Shown: positions 9,603 to 17,667 of the stretch, piece by piece
Layout of the letters: every line of letters begins with the position of its first letter
Position numbering within the stretch: position 1 is the first letter of the stretch
DNA from: Mycobacterium asiaticum
Lineage (GTDB): Bacteria > Actinomycetota > Actinomycetes > Mycobacteriales > Mycobacteriaceae
Length of the DNA stretch: 59,815 nt
NCBI RefSeq assembly: GCF_001673365.1
Contig: NZ_LZLS01000040.1
Coordinates: forward strand, 1 to 59,815
Direction: 5' to 3'
Position numbers and translations under genes: made by a program
The notes under the pieces: generated by a model
What the model was told of the DNA's origin: nothing
What the model saw: the letters and a program-made list of their open reading frames with translations, nothing else
Database searches by the model: none

Positions 9603-9950
9603 CTACCCCGAGGAGGTACCCGTCCAGTACTCGGCGAATCGCCGGCCGTCGGCGGCAAGGCGCAGAATGTCATTGCCGGTGAAGCCAACCGAACCATCGG
9701 GGGCCTGCCCGGACCCGGCCCACCGGGCGGCCACCCAATCGCCGTCGCGAAACGGACCGATCTCCACGGTAAAAGTCAAGTCCGTCAACATATTTCGCGT
9801 CTGGGCGACGATCTGTTCGAGTTCGTCGGGGCCGTGAATGTCGCGGTCCGGCCAGTGACCGACGAAGTCGTCGGTGACGATCTCAGCGGCGATGGGTCGT
9901 CCGGCCCACAGTTCTGTGATCCAGCGTTGATACAGGTCGTGGACGGTCAT
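9603..9950 (-). CDS. SnoaL/NTF2-like fold protein
   Basis: A 115-residue alpha+beta-barrel protein of the SnoaL-like (NTF2 fold) superfamily. It starts MTVHDLYQRWITELW, followed by the usual DFVGHWPDRDIHGPDELEQIV helix-strand region, then a strand-rich half ending ILRLAADGRRFAEYW. Such proteins act as polyketide or steroid isomerases/cyclases or as small ligand-binding domains; the substrate cannot be read here. Its ATG overlaps the stop of the upstream alpha/beta hydrolase (4-bp overlap), indicating coupled translation. An LLM oxidoreductase follows. Confidence 0.8.
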   Translation of the reverse strand: MTVHDLYQRWITELWAGRPIAAEIVTDDFVGHWPDRDIHGPDELEQIVAQTRNMLTDLTFTVEIGPFRDGDWVAARWAGSGQAPDGSVGFTGNDILRLAADGRRFAEYWTGTSSG

Positions 9951-10786
9951 TTGAGCAGCGCCACGATCTTCTCTTCGGGGGTCACCGGCGGCGCTTCGAG
10001 GTCTACTGCATCGGTCTTGGGCAGCGTCACCTCGGGGTCGGCGAAGTCGCGGTAGGTCTTGTCACCAGCCAGGGTGTAGAGCAGGTAGCCGGTGAGTAGA
10101 GCGCGGACCGCCCGCTGGGTCTTGCGGTCCGAACCGGCCAGCCCGAGCGCCTTGGGCAGTCGGCGTCCCTCCACCAGACCGCCGGCCTCGGCCTTGCTGA
10201 CGATGCGCAGCGTTGCCTTCTCCCACGCCAGATCCAATGCCAGCGCGTTGGAGTTAAAAGATTTGGGGTCGCCCGGTGCGCTCAAAATCAGGCCCGGAAC
10301 GTCCAGCGTCGCGGCAGGTCGCTCAGCAGGGGGCGCTGTCACCGTCGGGAACAACGCCACCGCAGCCGCGGGCTTGTTCGGCATACCGGCCGCTGCGAAC
10401 ACCGCTGCCGAACCTCCGAAGCCGTGGCCGACCACGCCGAGCTTGGTGGGGTGCACGCTGATTTCACCCGGCCCCAGCCGTACCCCCGCCACGATGTCGA
10501 GGGCGACGCCCATGTCGAAGGCCAGATTCATCACCGACGGCACGAGGCCGCGCTGGGTATCCGGCGCGCCGGACACAATGCCCCAGGACGCCAGATGCTC
10601 GAGCAGACCGGAATACTGCGCAGCGCCAGTCAGCCAGTCGTGGCCGAACGCGATAGCGGGCAGGTTCAGCCCGGCTTCGGGGGTGTACACCACGCCCGGT
10701 AGGCCGGCAAAGGCCAGGTCACCACGCAGAACGCGGTGCGGACCGCGGCGGTTGAGGGCGGCGATGAGCTTACGGATCCGAGCCAC
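9947..10786 (-). CDS. Alpha/beta hydrolase, dienelactone-hydrolase-like (Rv3438-like)
   Basis: A roughly 279-residue alpha/beta hydrolase. It has a GHGFGGSA segment at the nucleophile elbow position, where the usual Ser is replaced by Phe (G-H-G-F-G-G), and FGHDWLTGAAQYSG in the oxyanion/lid region. The missing nucleophile means classic esterase activity is doubtful. I use the GTG at 10786 because it gives about the length of Rv3438 (280 residues). An ATG at 10891 would add 35 residues (MSHPHQTPAS...) with no family look. It heads the minus-strand unit with the SnoaL-like and LLM genes and is divergent from glmS. Confidence 0.72.
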   Translation of the reverse strand: MARIRKLIAALNRRGPHRVLRGDLAFAGLPGVVYTPEAGLNLPAIAFGHDWLTGAAQYSGLLEHLASWGIVSGAPDTQRGLVPSVMNLAFDMGVALDIVAGVRLGPGEISVHPTKLGVVGHGFGGSAAVFAAAGMPNKPAAAVALFPTVTAPPAERPAATLDVPGLILSAPGDPKSFNSNALALDLAWEKATLRIVSKAEAGGLVEGRRLPKALGLAGSDRKTQRAVRALLTGYLLYTLAGDKTYRDFADPEVTLPKTDAVDLEAPPVTPEEKIVALLK

Positions 10787-10940
10787 CCACCGAACGTTAG
10801 CGGACGTCAGCAGTGCAAAGGGGGATGGGTAATGTGCCCCCAGCTCGCGCCAACCCGTCCGAGACGCCGGCGTTTGATGCGGATGGGACAAAACAGGCCG
10901 TTTGTGCAGGTAGCGAGCTAGCCGTTACCGGCGGTCCCGG

Positions 10941-10947
10941 TGATAAT
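10941..10947 (+). promoter_or_regulatory. Putative -10 element (TGATAAT) of glmS
   Basis: TGATAAT at 10941-10947, 26 nt before the glmS ATG, is the best SigA-like -10 box in the region divergent from the hydrolase. No convincing -35 sits 17 nt upstream, so it may be an extended -10 type promoter. The leader would be too short for a glmS ribozyme. Confidence 0.35.
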
Positions 10948-10973
10948 TCCGCACCTGCACTACCCTGGTCAGA

Positions 10974-12839
10974 ATGTGCGGAATCGTCGGCTACGTCGGG
11001 CAGCGCCCTGCCTGCGACGTCGTCATGAACGCCCTACGCCGGATGGAATACCGCGGCTACGACTCGTCGGGCATTGCGCTGGTCGACGGCAAGGGCAAGC
11101 TCACGGTACGCCGCCGCGCCGGTCAGCTAGCCAATCTGGAAGCCGCGATCGCCGAAATGACCCCGACCGAACTGGCCGGCACCGCCGGGCTCGGTCACAC
11201 CCGCTGGGCCACGCACGGCCGCCCCACCGACCGCAACGCACACCCACACCGCGACGCCGCCGGCAAGATCGCCGTCGTTCACAACGGGATCATCGAAAAC
11301 TTCGCCTCGCTGCGCCATGAGCTGGAAGCCGAAGGGGTGGAGTTCGCCAGCGACACCGACACCGAGGTCGCGGTTCACCTGGTCGCGCACGAGTTCCATC
11401 ACGGTGAGACCGCCGGTGACTTCGTCGCCTCCGTACTGTCCGTGCTGCGCCGTCTCGAGGGCCACTTCACCCTGGTATTCGCCAACGCCGACGAACCCGG
11501 CACCATCATCGCCGCCCGCCGGTCGACGCCGCTGGTCATCGGCATCGGCGACGGCGAAATGTTCGTCGGATCCGACGTCGCCGCATTCATCGAACACACT
11601 CGCCACGCGGTCGAACTCGGCCAGGACCAGGCCGTGGTTATCAATGCGGATGGCTACCGCATCACCGACTTCACCGGCAACCCAGAGGTCGAGTACCGCG
11701 AATTTCATATCGACTGGGACCTGGCCGCCGCGGAAAAGGGCGGCTACGAGTACTTCATGCTCAAGGAGATCGCCGAGCAGCCCACTGCGGTGGCCGACAC
11801 GCTGCTCGGCCACTTCGTGGGCAACCGCATCGTGCTCGACGAGCAACGCCTGTCCGATCAGGAGCTGCGCGAGGTCGACAAGGTCTTCGTCGTCGCCTGC
11901 GGCACCGCCTACCACTCCGGACTGCTGGCCAAGTACGCCATCGAGCACTGGACGCGACTGCCGGTGGAAGTTGAGCTCGCGAGTGAATTTCGATATCGGG
12001 ACCCGGTGTTGGACCGCAGCACGCTGGTGGTGGCCATCTCGCAGTCCGGTGAAACCGCCGACACCTTAGAAGCGGTTCGGCACGCCAAAGAACAGAAAGC
12101 CAAGGTACTGGCGATCTGCAACACCAACGGGTCCCAGATCCCGCGCGAATGCGACGCGGTGCTCTACACCCGGGCCGGCCCGGAAATCGGGGTGGCTTCC
12201 ACTAAAACGTTCCTGGCCCAGATCACCGCCAACTATCTGGTGGGCCTGGCGCTGGCCCAAGCGCGTGGCACCAAATACCCCGACGAGGTCGAGCGCGAAT
12301 ACCGCGAGCTGGAGGCGATGCCGGAACTGGTCGCCCGGGTCATCGCCGCGACCGACCCGGTGGCCGAGCTGGCCTACCGGTTTGCCAAGTCTTCGACCGT
12401 GCTGTTTTTGGGCCGGCACGTCGGCTACCCGGTGGCACTGGAAGGCGCACTCAAGCTCAAAGAGCTGGCCTACATGCACGCCGAGGGCTTCGCGGCCGGT
12501 GAACTCAAGCACGGACCGATCGCGCTGATCGAAGACGACTTGCCGGTGATCGTCGTCATGCCCTCGCCGAAAGGCCAGGCCACCCTGCACGCCAAGCTGC
12601 TGTCGAACATCCGCGAAATCCAGACACGCGGAGCGGTGACGATCGTCATCGCCGAGGAAGGCGACGAGACGGTGCGTCCCTACGCCGACCATCTGATCGA
12701 GATGCCTTCGGTGTCAACGCTTTTGCAGCCATTGCTGTCCACGATCCCATTGCAGGTATTCGCCGCATCGGTGGCCCGGGCCCGTGGCTACGACGTCGAC
12801 AAGCCGCGAAACCTGGCCAAGTCGGTAACTGTCGAATAG
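10974..12839 (+). CDS. glmS: Glutamine-fructose-6-phosphate aminotransferase (isomerizing)
   Basis: Makes glucosamine-6-phosphate from fructose-6-phosphate and glutamine, the first committed step to UDP-GlcNAc for peptidoglycan and the arabinogalactan linker. 621 residues. The N-terminal nucleophile Cys2 (MCGIVGYVG) marks the class II glutamine amidotransferase domain (about residues 1-240), with RWATHG and HNGIIEN following. Two SIS sugar-isomerase domains follow; CGTAYHSG and SQSGETADT mark the first, and ELKHGPIALI lies in the second. It ends with the usual KSVTVE. The gene is followed 13 nt later by DUF4436-like membrane genes. Counterpart: Rv3436c. Confidence 0.97.
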   Translation: MCGIVGYVGQRPACDVVMNALRRMEYRGYDSSGIALVDGKGKLTVRRRAGQLANLEAAIAEMTPTELAGTAGLGHTRWATHGRPTDRNAHPHRDAAGKIAVVHNGIIENFASLRHELEAEGVEFASDTDTEVAVHLVAHEFHHGETAGDFVASVLSVLRRLEGHFTLVFANADEPGTIIAARRSTPLVIGIGDGEMFVGSDVAAFIEHTRHAVELGQDQAVVINADGYRITDFTGNPEVEYREFHIDWDLAAAEKGGYEYFMLKEIAEQPTAVADTLLGHFVGNRIVLDEQRLSDQELREVDKVFVVACGTAYHSGLLAKYAIEHWTRLPVEVELASEFRYRDPVLDRSTLVVAISQSGETADTLEAVRHAKEQKAKVLAICNTNGSQIPRECDAVLYTRAGPEIGVASTKTFLAQITANYLVGLALAQARGTKYPDEVEREYRELEAMPELVARVIAATDPVAELAYRFAKSSTVLFLGRHVGYPVALEGALKLKELAYMHAEGFAAGELKHGPIALIEDDLPVIVVMPSPKGQATLHAKLLSNIREIQTRGAVTIVIAEEGDETVRPYADHLIEMPSVSTLLQPLLSTIPLQVFAASVARARGYDVDKPRNLAKSVTVE

Positions 12840-12852
12840 TCTTCGGAAGCTA

Positions 12853-13695
12853 ATGAGATGGGGCATCGTTAGCTTCGCGGTTTTCGTCGTCGCATATGTC
12901 AGCCTTGCTGTGCTGTACGCCATTACCGGCATGGGTCCGCCGCATCCCGTCACCGACGGTCAAGCGGCGGCCGACGGAACGACGGTGACATTGGACATCG
13001 AAGGCATCCAGCCGTATCGCAGCGTGCTGGTTGCCAACCTCACCGTCTCGCCCGGGCCCGCACTGCTGGATCCGCGGACCGGCAATCTCACCGAAGACCT
13101 CAGCGTCTCAGTCACGTCCGCGGCGACACCGACGAAACACTCCTGGCCCAAAGGCACCCAGCCAGGCGTCTTTCCGGTCCCGCTGAACATCAACGGGGAC
13201 GTGTCGGATTGGCCGTTCGACGGCTACCGGTCGGGCCCGATCTCGGTCGATCTGTTTCGCGGTGCCGAGCAAGTACCGGAACGCGCGTCGGTCACGTTTG
13301 TCGATCGTCTTCCCGGCTGGCACGTCCAGGTGCCCGGCGGAAAGGACGCCGTGCCCTACCGAGTAGAAGTGCAGCGGTCGCCAAGCACCGTCGCCTTGGC
13401 CGTCGTCCTGCTCGGGGTGTTGGTCGCGCTGGCTGGTTTCGGCCTCGTCGTGGCCATTCAGACGGTGCGCAACCGGCGTAAATTCCAGCCGCCGATGACA
13501 ACGTGGTTCGCGGCCATGCTCTTTGCCGTGATACCGCTGCGCAACGCGCTGCCCGACTCACCGCCGTTTGGGGCCTGGGTGGACGTGATGATCGTGATTT
13601 GGGTGATCGTGGCGCTCGTGGTCGCGATGGGGGTGTACGTGTTCTGCTGGTGGCGGCATCTGGCACCTGACGCGCAGGCGCCCGCCAATCCCTGA
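12853..13695 (+). CDS. DUF4436-type membrane protein, copy 1 (Rv3435c-like)
   Basis: A 280-residue membrane protein. It has an N-terminal helix (about residues 5-25, FAVFVVAYVSLAVLYAI), then an extracytoplasmic beta-rich domain of about 150 residues with the signatures DGTTVTLDIEGIQ, PGVFPVPL, GDVSDWPFDGY and VTFVDRLPGW. Membrane helices at about 178-200 and 230-265 surround the highly conserved cytoplasmic loop RRKFQPPMTTW. The family is conserved in actinobacteria with no known function, and Rv3435c occupies this position. It begins 13 nt after glmS, so cotranscription is likely, and is the first of three consecutive paralogues. Confidence 0.82.
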   Translation: MRWGIVSFAVFVVAYVSLAVLYAITGMGPPHPVTDGQAAADGTTVTLDIEGIQPYRSVLVANLTVSPGPALLDPRTGNLTEDLSVSVTSAATPTKHSWPKGTQPGVFPVPLNINGDVSDWPFDGYRSGPISVDLFRGAEQVPERASVTFVDRLPGWHVQVPGGKDAVPYRVEVQRSPSTVALAVVLLGVLVALAGFGLVVAIQTVRNRRKFQPPMTTWFAAMLFAVIPLRNALPDSPPFGAWVDVMIVIWVIVALVVAMGVYVFCWWRHLAPDAQAPANP

Positions 13696-13719
13696 TGTGC
13701 GCCATGCGAAGGTAATGCC

Positions 13720-14598
13720 GTGGCGAAGACATCGGTGTCGACACGCAGCATCATCGGTTTGGCGGTCTTCATCTTGGCGTACGTCGCGGCGATCGCGCTT
13801 TATGTCAACAGCGGGATGGGCCATCGGCACCAGATTTCCAACGGTTCGGGTGACGGCACCAGGGTGACCGTTGACATCGAAGACATCCAGTCCAACAACG
13901 GCACGCTGATAGCAAACATCACCGTCGCGCTCGCGCCTGCCTTGGTCGATCCGGAAACCGGCGCCCTGAAGGAAGACCTCAGTGTCGTCGGCAACTCGCT
14001 GGCCCAAGCCAATAAGCGCATTTGGCCCAAAGGCACAGTCCCTGAAGTCTTTCGAGTGCCGATAAGCCTCACCGGCGACATCGCAAACTGGCCTTTCGAC
14101 CGCTACCAGACCGGACCGATCAACATTCAACTCTTTTCCGGCGATTCGAAAGTGCCCGCACCGGTGACCGTGACTCTGGTCGACCGGCTGCTCGGCTGGG
14201 AAGTCGACGTCTCCCGCATCAACATCGGCGAACTCCGTACGCCATACCAATTGCATTTGCACCGCTCGCACAGCACGACGGCGTTCGCTGTGCTGATCCT
14301 CGGTGTCCTCATCGCGCTGGCCGGAATGGCATTTTTCGTCGCGATCCAGACGATGCGGAACCGGAGAAAATTCCAGCCGCCGATGACGACTTGGTACGCG
14401 GCGATGCTGTTCGCGGTGATGCCCCTGCGCAATGCGCTGCCAGACTCGCCGCCCTTCGGAAGCTGGATGGACGTCACCATCGTCCTGTGGGTCATCGTCG
14501 TCTTGACGATTTCACTGGTGCTCTACATCTCTTGCTGGTGGCGGCACACTGCGCCTGAGGACAGCCAAGTTCCGACCGTAGCGGCAGGCAGCACATGA
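13720..14598 (+). CDS. DUF4436-type membrane protein, copy 2
   Basis: A 292-residue paralogue of the preceding gene with the same layout: an N-terminal helix (IIGLAVFILAYVAAIALYV), a beta-rich exported domain with GDGTRVTVDIEDIQ, PEVFRVPI, GDIANWPFDRY and VTLVDRLLGW, then two C-terminal helical regions flanking RRKFQPPMTTWYAAMLFAV. It differs most in the exported domain (NSLAQANKRIWPKG in place of the TSAATPTK region), so the ligand-facing part diverges while the membrane end is held. It starts with GTG 24 nt after copy 1 and overlaps copy 3 by 4 bp (ATGA). Function unknown. Confidence 0.8.
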   Translation: MAKTSVSTRSIIGLAVFILAYVAAIALYVNSGMGHRHQISNGSGDGTRVTVDIEDIQSNNGTLIANITVALAPALVDPETGALKEDLSVVGNSLAQANKRIWPKGTVPEVFRVPISLTGDIANWPFDRYQTGPINIQLFSGDSKVPAPVTVTLVDRLLGWEVDVSRINIGELRTPYQLHLHRSHSTTAFAVLILGVLIALAGMAFFVAIQTMRNRRKFQPPMTTWYAAMLFAVMPLRNALPDSPPFGSWMDVTIVLWVIVVLTISLVLYISCWWRHTAPEDSQVPTVAAGST

Positions 14599-15434
14599 AA
14601 CTCGGCATCGCGGGCCTACTGCTCTTCATCGCGGCCTATTTCGCGTCGACCTCGCTGTACGGCAGCGCAGGCAAGGGCCCGCATGATCTGACGCAAGGCC
14701 AGCCGGCGGCCGACGGGACCACGGTGACGATCGATCTGCAAGACGTTCAGCAGAGCAACACCGTGCTGCTGGCCAACCTGGCGATCTCTCCCGGACCCAA
14801 GATGCTGGATCCGCGAACGCACGGCCTCACCGAGGATCTCAGCGTCGTTGTGACGTCCGCGGTGTCGCCCACCAAGCGGACCTGGTCGAAAGATATGCTG
14901 CCCGGTACTTTTCCGGTACCGCTCACCCTCAGCGGCGACGTTGCCGACTGGCCATTCGACCACTACGTGTCGGGCCCGATCACCGTCGAACTCTTCCGCG
15001 GTCCCGAACAACTTCAGGAACGCGCGGCGGTGCGGTTCGTCGACCGCCTGGCCGGATGGCAGATCAGCGTTCGCGACTCCGGCAACGATCGCGGGCTCGC
15101 CCCGTACCAAGTGAACCTGCAGCGCTCGGCCGGCACCGTGGCATTCGCCGTCGTGATCCTCGGCGCGCTGATACTTCTGGCCGGCATCGGCCTCTTTGTG
15201 GCAGTTCAGACCGCGCGGGACCGCCGGAAATTCCAGCCACCCATGACGACGTGGTATGCGGCAATGCTTTTCGCGGTGGTGCCGTTGCGAAACGCGCTGC
15301 CGAACGCGCCACCGTTCGGCTCCTGGATCGATATCAGGGTTGTTCTCTGGGTGATCGTCGTCCTGGTGCTTTCGATGCTGATCTACATCACGTGTTGGTG
15401 GCGACATCTGGCGCCTGACTACGACAAGTCGTGA
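14595..15434 (+). CDS. DUF4436-type membrane protein, copy 3
   Basis: A 279-residue third paralogue. The N-terminal helix is LGIAGLLLFIAAYFAST. The exported domain has DGTTVTIDLQDVQ, PGTFPVPL, GDVADWPFDHY and VRFVDRLAGWQ. The conserved loop is RRKFQPPMTTWYAAM, followed by LRNALPNAPPFGSW and the terminal CWWRHLAP motif shared by all three copies. By shared signatures (AADGTTVT, PGPxxLDPRT, LTEDLSV, TSAxSPTK) it looks nearer to copy 1 than to copy 2. Translation is probably coupled to copy 2. A rhomboid-like gene starts 9 nt after its stop, continuing the glmS operon. Confidence 0.8.
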   Translation: MKLGIAGLLLFIAAYFASTSLYGSAGKGPHDLTQGQPAADGTTVTIDLQDVQQSNTVLLANLAISPGPKMLDPRTHGLTEDLSVVVTSAVSPTKRTWSKDMLPGTFPVPLTLSGDVADWPFDHYVSGPITVELFRGPEQLQERAAVRFVDRLAGWQISVRDSGNDRGLAPYQVNLQRSAGTVAFAVVILGALILLAGIGLFVAVQTARDRRKFQPPMTTWYAAMLFAVVPLRNALPNAPPFGSWIDIRVVLWVIVVLVLSMLIYITCWWRHLAPDYDKS

Positions 15435-15443
15435 AAGGGTTGG

Positions 15444-16169
15444 GTGGTGGCGAACAAGTCGGTGTCGCGGCGGGCGCGGGCCTTGGTGCGTGCCGTCTGG
15501 GCATATGTCACGAGCGCGCCACTGACCTACGGCTGGCTGTTGGTGTTGACGATCACCACGATCGTGCAGAACGTCCTCACCGGTCATCAGCTGCACTCGA
15601 TCCTGCTGCACCGCTACACCAACATTCACGCGCTGGCGACTGACCCGCTCGGCGTGCTGTTCTCCAGCCTGCTGTGGATCGACGGCAAGAGCTTGGAACC
15701 GTACTTGCTGATGTTCACCATCTTCCTCGCGCCCGCTGAACGATGGCTGCGTCAATTGCGTTGGCTCACCGTGGGATTGAGTTCACACATATTGGCGACC
15801 TATATCAGTGAGGGCCTGCTGTACCTGTCGATCGAGATGCGCGAGGCCTCGGAGAGATCAGTGCGTGCACACGACATCGGCGTCAGCTACTTTCTGGTGG
15901 GCGTGATGGGCGTTCTCACTTATCGCATCGCGCGACCATGGCGGTGGGGCTATCTGGCGGTGCTGCTATTGATTTTCGGCTTTCCCCTGATCTTGATGGA
16001 CCGCATCGAACTGAGCTTCACCGCTATCGGCCATTTCGCGGCTCTGCTGATCGGCCTGGCGTTTTATCCGATGGCCCGCGAGCGCAAGAGCACCCCCTGG
16101 AATCCGGCCACACTCAAGGATCTGTTTCGACGGCGCAAGGAACCGGAGGCCTCAGAGGGCGCCTCGTAG
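15444..16169 (+). CDS. Rhomboid-like polytopic membrane protein (Rv3434c-like)
   Basis: A 241-residue membrane protein with five to six predicted helices: YGWLLVLTITTIVQNV, LGVLFSSLLWI, YLLMFTIFL, LSSHILATYISEGLLYLSI, YFLVGVMGVLTYRI, and YLAVLLLIFGFPLIL plus FAALLIGLAFY. The arrangement recalls rhomboid-like proteins of actinobacteria. I do not see the catalytic GxSG serine or a matching His in usual context, so it is more likely a non-proteolytic member. The basic C-terminal tail (FRRRKEPEA) is cytoplasmic. A GTG at 15444 or the adjacent GTG at 15447 is the start, after AAAGGG. Counterpart by position: Rv3434c. It ends the run begun by glmS. Confidence 0.75.
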   Translation: MVANKSVSRRARALVRAVWAYVTSAPLTYGWLLVLTITTIVQNVLTGHQLHSILLHRYTNIHALATDPLGVLFSSLLWIDGKSLEPYLLMFTIFLAPAERWLRQLRWLTVGLSSHILATYISEGLLYLSIEMREASERSVRAHDIGVSYFLVGVMGVLTYRIARPWRWGYLAVLLLIFGFPLILMDRIELSFTAIGHFAALLIGLAFYPMARERKSTPWNPATLKDLFRRRKEPEASEGAS

Positions 16170-16228
16170 CAGCGCACCCGCAAGCGACGTCGGCTCACGA
16201 ATCTCGGCGGTGTGCAATGCTGGCAATG

Positions 16229-17644
16229 ATGCGGCATTACTACTCCGTAGACGCAATTCGCGACGCCGAAGCGCCGCTGTTGGCCAGCCTGCCCGATGGT
16301 GCACTGATGAAGCGGGCGGCCTACGGGTTGGCTACCGCGATCCTCCGCGAACTCAAGGACCGCACTGGCGGCGTTGCCGGACGCCGGATCTGCGCCGTCG
16401 TCGGTTCCGGGGACAACGGTGGCGATGCCCTGTGGGCGGCCACCTTCCTGCGCCGACGCGGCGCGGCCGCCGACGCGATCCTGCTCAACCCGGAACGCGC
16501 CCACCGAAAAGGTCTCGCGGCGTTTCGCAAGGCCGGTGGTCGGATAGTCGAAAACGTCCAGCCGGCAACCGATCTCATTGTCGACGGAGTGGTGGGCATC
16601 TCCGGGTCAGGTCCGCTGCGGGCGAATGCCGCCGAGGTGTTCGAGGCGGCGCCGACCGTGCCCGTCGTCGCCGTCGACATCCCCAGTGGCATCGATGTGG
16701 CCACCGGCGCGACCAGCGGGCCCGCCGTGCGTGCCGCGCTCACGGTGACCTTCGGCGGCCTCAAACCGGTTCACGCGCTGGCCGACTGCGGACGCCTCGA
16801 ACTCATCGACATCGGGCTCGACCTGCCCGAAACCGACGTCCTTGGTTTCGAGGCCGGCGATGTCTTGGCGCGCTGGCCGATCCCCGGATCCCATGACGAC
16901 AAGTACACCCAGGGCGTCACCGGAGTGCTGGCCGGATCCTCGACCTATCCGGGTGCGGCGGTCTTGAGCGCCGGCGCGGCAGTCGCCGCCACCTCGGGCA
17001 TGGTCCGCTACGCCGGTAGCGCCAACCATGAAGTGCTCGCGCACTGGCCGGAAGTCATTGCCGCGCCCACCCCCGCGGCGTCCGGCCGGGTACAGGCGTG
17101 GGTGGTCGGGCCAGGACTGGGAACCGACGAAACAGGCGCTGCCGCACTGTGGTTCGCGTTGGAGAGCGACCTGCCGGTATTGGTGGACGCGGACGGGCTG
17201 ACCATGCTGGCCGCCCACCCCGATCTGGTGGCCGACCGTGCCGCGCCGACGGTGTTGACACCGCACGCCGGCGAGTTCGCCCGGCTGGCCGGGTCGGCGC
17301 CCGGGGACGATCGGATCGGCGCCACGCGACGGCTCGCCGACACGTTCGGCGCCACGGTTCTGCTGAAAGGCAACGTCACCGTTATCGCCGAACCCGGTGG
17401 CCCGGTCTACCTCAACCCGGCCGGGCAGTCGTGGGCGGCCACCGCCGGCTCGGGTGACGTGCTGTCCGGAATGATCGGCGCGCTGCTTGCGTCGGGTTTG
17501 CCGGCCGCCGAAGCGGCCGCCGCAGCGGCGTTCGTGCACGCGCGCGCGGCCGCGCTCTCGGCGGCCGATCCCGGGCCCGGTGACGCACCGACCTCGGCCT
17601 CGCGAATCCTGCGGCACATCCGCGCCGCCCTGGCTTCCCTCTAA
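16229..17644 (+). CDS. nnr: Bifunctional NAD(P)HX epimerase / ADP-dependent NAD(P)HX dehydratase
   Basis: Repairs hydrated NAD(P)H. The N-terminal YjeF domain (about residues 1-215) epimerises R- to S-NAD(P)HX, and the C-terminal ribokinase-like domain dehydrates S-NAD(P)HX using ADP. N-terminal motifs: VVGSGDNGGDALWAA and VDIPSGIDVATG. C-terminal motifs: DKYTQGVTGVLAGS, VDADGLTML, LTPHAGEFARL, LKGNVTVI and the catalytic ATAGSGDVLSGMIGA. I chose ATG 16229 (MRHYYSVDAIR), the start used in H37Rv Rv3433c (473 residues; here 471); ATG 16217 would add four residues. gadB follows after 23 nt. Confidence 0.93.
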   Translation: MRHYYSVDAIRDAEAPLLASLPDGALMKRAAYGLATAILRELKDRTGGVAGRRICAVVGSGDNGGDALWAATFLRRRGAAADAILLNPERAHRKGLAAFRKAGGRIVENVQPATDLIVDGVVGISGSGPLRANAAEVFEAAPTVPVVAVDIPSGIDVATGATSGPAVRAALTVTFGGLKPVHALADCGRLELIDIGLDLPETDVLGFEAGDVLARWPIPGSHDDKYTQGVTGVLAGSSTYPGAAVLSAGAAVAATSGMVRYAGSANHEVLAHWPEVIAAPTPAASGRVQAWVVGPGLGTDETGAAALWFALESDLPVLVDADGLTMLAAHPDLVADRAAPTVLTPHAGEFARLAGSAPGDDRIGATRRLADTFGATVLLKGNVTVIAEPGGPVYLNPAGQSWAATAGSGDVLSGMIGALLASGLPAAEAAAAAAFVHARAAALSAADPGPGDAPTSASRILRHIRAALASL

Positions 17645-17667
17645 CAGCCCCCACCGAAAGGATCGTC

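Noticed and set aside
8478..10055. A 525-codon + strand frame across the LLM and SnoaL-like genes
   Set aside because: Antisense shadow of clearly recognisable proteins; no coding signature.
10787..10973. Possible glmS ribozyme or riboswitch upstream of glmS
   Set aside because: The predicted leader after the -10 box is too short and no conserved core is visible.
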